Positions 30,335 through 34,825 of a DNA stretch of 34,825 nt are shown one piece after another. How positions within the stretch are numbered: position 1 is the first letter of the stretch; each line of letters opens with the position of its first letter. Origin of the DNA: Limisphaerales bacterium. Its GTDB lineage: Bacteria; Verrucomicrobiota; Verrucomicrobiia; Limisphaerales; UBA1100. The stretch spans positions 1-34,825 of the forward strand of contig JACNJL010000062.1 in NCBI GenBank assembly GCA_014382585.1. The letters are read 5' to 3'. The notes below the pieces were generated by a model that was not told the DNA's origin, did not search any database, and saw only the letters and a program-made list of their open reading frames with translations. The position numbers were made by a program, and so were the translations under genes.

Positions 30335-31909
30335 TTATTTCAGTCGGGTGGCTGGGTTTACTGTGAAGGTATAGTCATTTGCGACGGCATCCTTCTGCCC
30401 CTGTTCGTCGGCTTGGATTGAGCGCAATTCGTACGATCCATTCGGGGCGGGGCGGTAACGGAGCGGTTTTCCATCATAAGGGTCGAAAGGCTGTGATGTA
30501 AGAAACTGGGGCACCAGTTCAGGCAAGTTGCGTGGGATCCTTCCTTGGTTGGCCAGCCGGTATCGCTCGATGGCCAGCGCGGTCGTTGTAAGTTGTTGGT
30601 TTAGGACGGCTCGGTGCACATTTTTCGATAAATTTTCCAAGGATTTCATCATCATGGGTGTGAAAGGATATTTCCCCACATGTTGGATGGTCATGGTCAG
30701 TTTTTGGTGTTTGGCCCAAGTCGATCTAAACTCGCCGTTTTCATCATCGTATGTGGAAAAATCAGGGTAACCCGCCCGGATGCCTTCAAGGAAACGGTTC
30801 ATCATTCCAATGTAAGTTGTCATTTCCAAGTCACGCGCAGCCTCGGAACGAGAACGCAGGAGTAACCAAATGGGCTCTTCAATGATGCGGTGTCTCGGGT
30901 CTATCCACTGCAATTGTTTTATGGTGCCCGTCCGGGCAATCTCTTCTGATCCAAGAATGACTGCACGTTCCCCAACCCAAGCATTTTCAAAATTGCGTGG
31001 CCAATTGAAACCGGCGAAAGCCTGCTGGAGAGACACCAGTTGCGCGTCATTCAACCTCCGCATGTTTAACAACGTCTGAAGCGCATCCCTTGCCCGTTGC
31101 GCGCACCTAACTTCCACTAAGGTGGAAAATACAATAGGTTCGTCATCAAGCAGATGGCAAATGCGCAACAAAACCAAAATGGACCAGACTGCCTGTTGTT
31201 GATCGCCCACGGACAGAGGGTTCTGACCTTGGGCAACAGCGGGTCTCTGTTGCGTGGCAAAGTACCGACTGCGCCACATTAAGACCCTGGATACACTGTT
31301 TATTGGAGTCAAGTGAGGCAGCAATGTGCTATTGCCGCGCGTGCAATCGATGGGAAAACGCGCTGGCTGGTTCGCGGGATATCGTTGGGCAATTGCAAAA
31401 AGTAGATCTACGTTGGCTTGATGCGCGACTAAATACGCCCGAATTATTGAGCGCGAGTCCGGCGCCATCAAAAGTGCTGGGTTAACCTGTTTCCTCTCCA
31501 ATTTATGCACTGGCCGGTAAATATTCTCCGGGACATTGTTAGTGAATTTCCCGAAAGCCAACGCGGCATTCTTCTCCGCTGGCACGGCCTTGTACCACGC
31601 ATCCAGTTCCTTGAGCGTCACCGGTTCCCTCTTGGCGCGAATTTTCTCAAGTTCAATCTTCAGCGTCGATGGCTTGCCCTCATGCAGCGGCCGCAGCGAC
31701 AACAGGAAGCGCTCGTCCTCGGTCAACTCAGTTGTTTGATTCCCCTCCGAATTCCCTTTGGGCATTGGATTCTGCGCGGCCTCGGCGGGCGCGGATGGCT
31801 TGCCAGAAGGCGCGGGCTCGGCCTTCTCCTTGGCCTGTTCATCACCCTTTCCGCATCCCGCAGCCAAGGCCACGATCATACAGAAAACAGAAAGAGTAGA
31901 TTTTCGCAT
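30335..31909 (-). CDS. Hypothetical lipoprotein with pseudopilin-like C-terminal segment
   Basis: A 524-aa predicted lipoprotein: signal peptide with lipobox LAAGC (Cys 19), then a long low-complexity Lys/Glu/Pro/Ala linker (~20-65). The main body (~66-420) is mostly helical, with no family that I recognise. Near the C terminus, TALAIERYRLANQGRIPRNL followed by LVPQFLTSQPFDPYDGKPLRYRP resembles the tail of type II secretion pseudopilins and of similar DUF-type proteins in Verrucomicrobia and Planctomycetes. It ends 5 bp from the ThuA gene stop in convergent orientation. Envelope location is likely; the role is unknown. Confidence 0.72.
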   Translation of the reverse strand: MRKSTLSVFCMIVALAAGCGKGDEQAKEKAEPAPSGKPSAPAEAAQNPMPKGNSEGNQTTELTEDERFLLSLRPLHEGKPSTLKIELEKIRAKREPVTLKELDAWYKAVPAEKNAALAFGKFTNNVPENIYRPVHKLERKQVNPALLMAPDSRSIIRAYLVAHQANVDLLFAIAQRYPANQPARFPIDCTRGNSTLLPHLTPINSVSRVLMWRSRYFATQQRPAVAQGQNPLSVGDQQQAVWSILVLLRICHLLDDEPIVFSTLVEVRCAQRARDALQTLLNMRRLNDAQLVSLQQAFAGFNWPRNFENAWVGERAVILGSEEIARTGTIKQLQWIDPRHRIIEEPIWLLLRSRSEAARDLEMTTYIGMMNRFLEGIRAGYPDFSTYDDENGEFRSTWAKHQKLTMTIQHVGKYPFTPMMMKSLENLSKNVHRAVLNQQLTTTALAIERYRLANQGRIPRNLPELVPQFLTSQPFDPYDGKPLRYRPAPNGSYELRSIQADEQGQKDAVANDYTFTVNPATRLK

Positions 31910-32014
31910 CTGAACTTGAGCGTATCAGGCAAGCGGTCGTAATTAAAGGAGAAACAATGGTTGGTCATTTCCAGTTGACGCGCGCGTGGATTGCGGGAAA
32001 TTCTGCCCCTGCCT

Positions 32015-33571
32015 ATGGCGAAGATTCAACGTGCTCTTATTTCGGTCTCGGACAAGGACGGCTTGCTGCCGTTTGCAAAAACGCTGGCGGAAGCCGGAGT
32101 GGAAATTCTCAGCACCGGCGGCACCGCGCGTGTGATGCGCGAGGCAGGCCTCACGGTCATCGATGTCAGTGATTACACCGGCTTTCCTGAGATGATGGAT
32201 GGTCGTGTGAAAACGCTGCACCCCAAAGTGCACGGCGGCCTGCTGCACCTGCGCGGCAACGCCGAGCATGAGGCGGCCTGTACCGAGCACGGGATTCAGC
32301 CGATCGATCTGGTGGTGGTGAACCTGTATCCGTTTGAGGAAACCGTCGCCAAGCCGGATGCCACGTTGGCCGATGCCATCGAAAACATCGACATCGGCGG
32401 CCCCTCGATGCTCCGCAGCGCGGCGAAGAATCACGAGAGCGTGACGGTCATTACCGATCCCGAAGATTACGATGTGGTTGCCGCACAAATCAAATCCGAC
32501 GGCAACACCACGCTGGAATTGCGTCGCACACTTGCTGCCAAAGTCTACGCCCGCACCGCCGAGTACGACGCCGCCATCGCGTCGCATTTGCAAAATGCGT
32601 TTAGTGATGAAGAGGCCTCTGATGATTTGCCCGCCGAATTGGTGGTGCAAGCGTCGCTCGCACAAACGCTGCGTTACGGCGAAAACCCCCACCAACGCGC
32701 CGGCCTCTATGGGAAATTTGGCGAGTACTTTGAGCAACTGCACGGCAAGGCGCTTTCGTACAACAACATCCTCGACGCCACGGCAGCAGCGAATTTAATC
32801 TGCGAATTTACCGAGGATGCGCCGACGCTGGCCATTCTCAAACACACTAATCCGTGCGGACTGGGACAAGGCGCGAGCTTGCGCGAGGCTTGGGGTCGCG
32901 CCTTCGCCACCGATAACCAAGCGCCTTTTGGCGGCATCATCGCCGTGAACCAACCGCTTGACGGCGACTGCGCCGAGGCGATTGCGGAAATTTTCAGCGA
33001 AGTCATTATCGCACCGGATTTCACCGACGAAGCGAAAGCCATTTTGCAGAAGAAAAAAAATCTGCGCCTGTTGCGGATGCTGAAGAATCCTTTCACCGCT
33101 GTCGCGTGGGACGTGCGCAATACCGGCGCGGAATCGTTCCTCGTACAGGAACGCGACATCAAAACTACTACTGCTGATGATTTGAAAGTGGTAACCGAAC
33201 GCGCGCCGAGCGACGACGAAATGGCCGCGATGCTTTTCGGTTGGCGCGTCGTGAAGCACGTTAAAAGCAACGCCATCGTTTACTGCGGCCCCGGCGCTAC
33301 GCTCGGCATCGGCGCGGGCCAAATGAGCCGCATCGATTCCAGCCGCATCGCCATCTGGAAAGCCGGCGAAGCGAAGCTTTCACTTGAAGGAAGTGTGGTG
33401 TGCAGTGACGCATTCTTCCCCTTCGCCGACGGCCTCATCGCCGCCGCCGAAGCCGGTGCCACTGCCGCCATCCAACCCGGCGGCTCCAAGCGCGACGAAG
33501 AAGTCATCGCCGCCGCCAACGAACGCGGAATGGCAATGGTCTTCACCGGCGCACGGCACTTCCGGCATTGA
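32015..33571 (+). CDS. purH: Bifunctional AICAR formyltransferase / IMP cyclohydrolase
   Basis: PurH carries out the last two steps of IMP synthesis. The 518-aa length is typical. The IMP cyclohydrolase domain (~1-195) shows [56 protein letters not shown] and [17 protein letters not shown]. The formyltransferase domain follows with [48 protein letters not shown] and, near the end, [11 protein letters not shown] and [18 protein letters not shown] 32015 is chosen ([13 protein letters not shown]). It is preceded by ~100 bp of unassigned sequence and the divergent lipoprotein gene. Confidence 0.97.
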   Translation: MAKIQRALISVSDKDGLLPFAKTLAEAGVEILSTGGTARVMREAGLTVIDVSDYTGFPEMMDGRVKTLHPKVHGGLLHLRGNAEHEAACTEHGIQPIDLVVVNLYPFEETVAKPDATLADAIENIDIGGPSMLRSAAKNHESVTVITDPEDYDVVAAQIKSDGNTTLELRRTLAAKVYARTAEYDAAIASHLQNAFSDEEASDDLPAELVVQASLAQTLRYGENPHQRAGLYGKFGEYFEQLHGKALSYNNILDATAAANLICEFTEDAPTLAILKHTNPCGLGQGASLREAWGRAFATDNQAPFGGIIAVNQPLDGDCAEAIAEIFSEVIIAPDFTDEAKAILQKKKNLRLLRMLKNPFTAVAWDVRNTGAESFLVQERDIKTTTADDLKVVTERAPSDDEMAAMLFGWRVVKHVKSNAIVYCGPGATLGIGAGQMSRIDSSRIAIWKAGEAKLSLEGSVVCSDAFFPFADGLIAAAEAGATAAIQPGGSKRDEEVIAAANERGMAMVFTGARHFRH

Positions 33572-33616
33572 GCAACGGTGCTGGACTGCGCCACGTCTTT
33601 GAGTTATGCTCCAACT

Positions 33617-33898
33617 ATGAATTTGATCGAGGTATCGCCACGGGAAGGCTATGGATTGTTTGTGCGCTACGATGACGGCGCAAGCGGTGTGGTTGATCTT
33701 TCTGCATTCGTTGGCAAAGGGGTGTTTTCTGAATGGCTAAAACCGGGAGTGTTTGAGCAGGTACAACTGGCCGAGGCGGGGCATCCCGAGTGGCCGGGGG
33801 AAATTGATCTTTGCCCGGACGCGCTTTACCTGCAGTTGACCGGGAAAAAGCCGGAGGAAATTTTTCCAGCCTTAAACCGCCCTTCGGCTCATGCCTGA
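33617..33898 (+). CDS. DUF2442 family protein
   Basis: A 93-aa protein with the DUF2442 pattern: LFVRYDDGASGVVDLSAFVGKGVFSEWLKPGVFEQVQL and later EIDLCPDALYLQL. DUF2442 genes are often found next to DUF4160 genes, as here, where the two overlap by 8 bp. The pair looks like a small two-gene module, possibly toxin-antitoxin-like, but I know of no firm function. ATG 33617 is used; it starts 45 bp after purH. Confidence 0.88.
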   Translation: MNLIEVSPREGYGLFVRYDDGASGVVDLSAFVGKGVFSEWLKPGVFEQVQLAEAGHPEWPGEIDLCPDALYLQLTGKKPEEIFPALNRPSAHA

Positions 33899-34151
33899 AA
33901 TTTCGCGCTTTTACGGCATCGTGATCCGAATGTATTTTGGAGATCATTCGCCACCGCATTTTCACGCAATCTACGGGAGCAACAAAGCCACGGTCGACAT
34001 TGAGATGCTGACATTCATCAAGGGTAAACTCCCTCCAAGAGCAAGCAGCCTCGTCATCGAATGGGCTGCGTTGCATCAGGATGAATTGCACGCGGCATTT
34101 CGTTTGGCGCAGGCAATGGAGGCTCCGGGAAAAATCACCCCGTTGGATTAA
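33891..34151 (+). CDS. DUF4160 family protein
   Basis: An 86-aa protein with the DUF4160 hallmark MPEISRFYGIVIRMYFGDHSPPHFHAIYG (residues 1-29; the HxPPHFHA core is diagnostic). The C-terminal helix ALHQDELHAAFRLAQ is also typical. Its ATG overlaps the DUF2442 stop by 8 bp, so the two are translated together. The stop overlaps the convergent lipoprotein gene's stop by 4 bp. Confidence 0.9.
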   Translation: MPEISRFYGIVIRMYFGDHSPPHFHAIYGSNKATVDIEMLTFIKGKLPPRASSLVIEWAALHQDELHAAFRLAQAMEAPGKITPLD

Positions 34152-34702
34152 CCCCCGGCACGCTTCTCGGAAATGTTGAGGATGATTTTGTAGACGGGGG
34201 GGATTTCTTTGCGGTCGAAGCGGGTGACAATTTTTTGGTAGTAAGCTTTGGCTTCGGTTTTATTTTCTGCGTCCCACAATAAATCGGCGGCGGCTTTCCA
34301 CGCTTGGAGCACTTCGAATTCCTGATTGCCGAAATCGGTGGCCACGCGGTCGTAATGTTTGAGCGCGGCGATGGTGTCGCCTTGTTCGGCACGGACGCCG
34401 GCAAGGCTGCGGAGGGCTTGGGCGCACCAGCGTTTTTGATCGGGATAATCCCGCAATAATTGTTCGTAACGCTTGGCAGCGCCTTCGAGGAGTTTAGTTT
34501 TTTGATCGCCGGTCGCGTCAGCGGAGGGGTTGTGAAAATCGGATGCCGCCTTTTCAAACAATGCCTTGGCGGCTTCTGCGCGTTCGGGCGTTGAGATGGG
34601 TGCCGTGGCGTTGGGCGGTGCGGGTGCGTTGGGTTTGAGCTCGTTGGACTTGCCGCAGCCGAGGGCCAATGCGAGTAGCACGATGAAGCTACTTCCGCGC
34701 AT
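34148..34702 (-). CDS. Small TPR-like lipoprotein
   Basis: A 184-aa predicted lipoprotein: MRGSSFIVLLALALGCGKSNEL gives a signal peptide with lipobox LALGC (Cys 16), then a Pro/Ala-rich linker and helical repeats (~45-165) with TPR-like spacing (AAKRYEQLLRDYPDQ; AQALRSLAGVRAEQGDTIAALKHYDRVATDF; AWKAAADLLWDAENKTEAKAYYQKIVTRF). This resembles YfgC/BamD-type or tol-pal-associated repeat proteins only in fold; no specific family is assigned. The start ATG 34702 overlaps the stop of the upstream gene by 14 bp. Confidence 0.8.
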   Translation of the reverse strand: MRGSSFIVLLALALGCGKSNELKPNAPAPPNATAPISTPERAEAAKALFEKAASDFHNPSADATGDQKTKLLEGAAKRYEQLLRDYPDQKRWCAQALRSLAGVRAEQGDTIAALKHYDRVATDFGNQEFEVLQAWKAAADLLWDAENKTEAKAYYQKIVTRFDRKEIPPVYKIILNISEKRAGG

Positions 34703-34825
34703 TGGTGCCGGTGCGGGTGGTGAGGGTGTACTTGAGGGTGCGTTGTTCGCCGGGCTGGAGTTGGAAAGCGAATTTGATTTTGGTGGCATCGACTTTTTCG
34801 AATTTAACATCGGTGGCGATTTCCC
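34689..34825 (-). CDS. C-terminal fragment of an unidentified protein (5' end outside window)
   Basis: The minus strand is open from the window edge to the TAG at 34689-34691 and encodes 44 residues ending VDATKIKFAFQLQPGEQRTL and KYTLTTRTGTNARK. The pattern of a beta-strand, PGE and KYTL recalls the last strands of DUF4139 and similar immunoglobulin-like domains, but that is a guess. It overlaps the start of the lipoprotein gene by 14 bp, which supports an operon. Only the C terminus is visible. Confidence 0.6.
   Translation of the reverse strand, partial: EIATDVKFEKVDATKIKFAFQLQPGEQRTLKYTLTTRTGTNARK

Overview
The window reads as a chromosomal segment from a member of the Verrucomicrobiota, most likely a Pedosphaera/Limisphaera-like lineage. 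This placement is inferred from gene content and repeats, not from a marker gene. The pointers are secreted DUF1080 and ThuA-like proteins, a PA14 protein with several CxxCH haem sites, a PQQ-type propeller, many short lipoproteins, a GxxExxY nuclease-like gene, and abundant palindromic intergenic repeats. No rRNA, tRNA, CRISPR array, phage or IS transposase was seen.

Layout. 1-1641: end of a CstA-type transporter, nadD and rsfS. 1704-3351 (minus): a DUF4149-like membrane protein and a YihY/BrkB membrane protein. 3526-7508: an FtsK DNA translocase with a complete class III adenylate cyclase domain inserted between its membrane anchor and its motor, followed by a gene for a GYF_2 plus cyclic-nucleotide-binding protein. 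7568-8356 (minus): an RNase Z-like hydrolase. 8488-11782: a RodZ-like HTH membrane protein, rimO, pgsA and pgpA. 11940-14659 (minus): korA-korB, 2-oxoacid:ferredoxin oxidoreductase. 14960-15680: a TPR protein and a coiled-coil protein. 15871-17157 (minus): a cyclophilin, a 68-aa protein and a Nudix hydrolase with overlapping ends. 17250-18842: a cyclophilin-FKBP-FKBP lipoprotein. 18962-19936 (minus): ygfZ. 19962-23023: gpmA, a repeat-bounded GxxExxY pseudogene, a sugar-phosphate nucleotidyltransferase and DAHP synthase. 23061-25234 (minus): a Gly/Pro-rich lipoprotein and trigger factor. 25383-30329: a secreted module (PA14/multihaem cytochrome, PQQ-like propeller, DUF1080, ThuA). 30335-31909 (minus): an unknown lipoprotein. 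32015-33571: purH. 33617-34151: a DUF2442/DUF4160 pair. 34148-34825 (minus): a TPR-like lipoprotein and the 3' end of another gene.

The standout is ftsK-cyclase plus the adjacent cyclic-nucleotide-binding gene. All the catalytic residues of a class III adenylate cyclase are visible and the FtsK motor is intact, so chromosome translocation at the septum may be coupled to cAMP production, with a candidate receptor next door. This coupling is inference.

The second theme is repeats. (A) A GAACCGCCAAG inverted repeat occurs as ORF-less copies and also as the ends of a 447-bp element carrying the GxxExxY pseudogene. (B) A double-hairpin element bounded by GGTAGGG/CCCTACC has two copies differing at 1 of 54 bases; one supplies the ygfZ stop codon and the other encodes part of the ThuA leader. 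(C) A CCCGGGCC-type hairpin shows a change that keeps its pairing. Two further inverted repeats flank the cyclic-nucleotide-binding gene.
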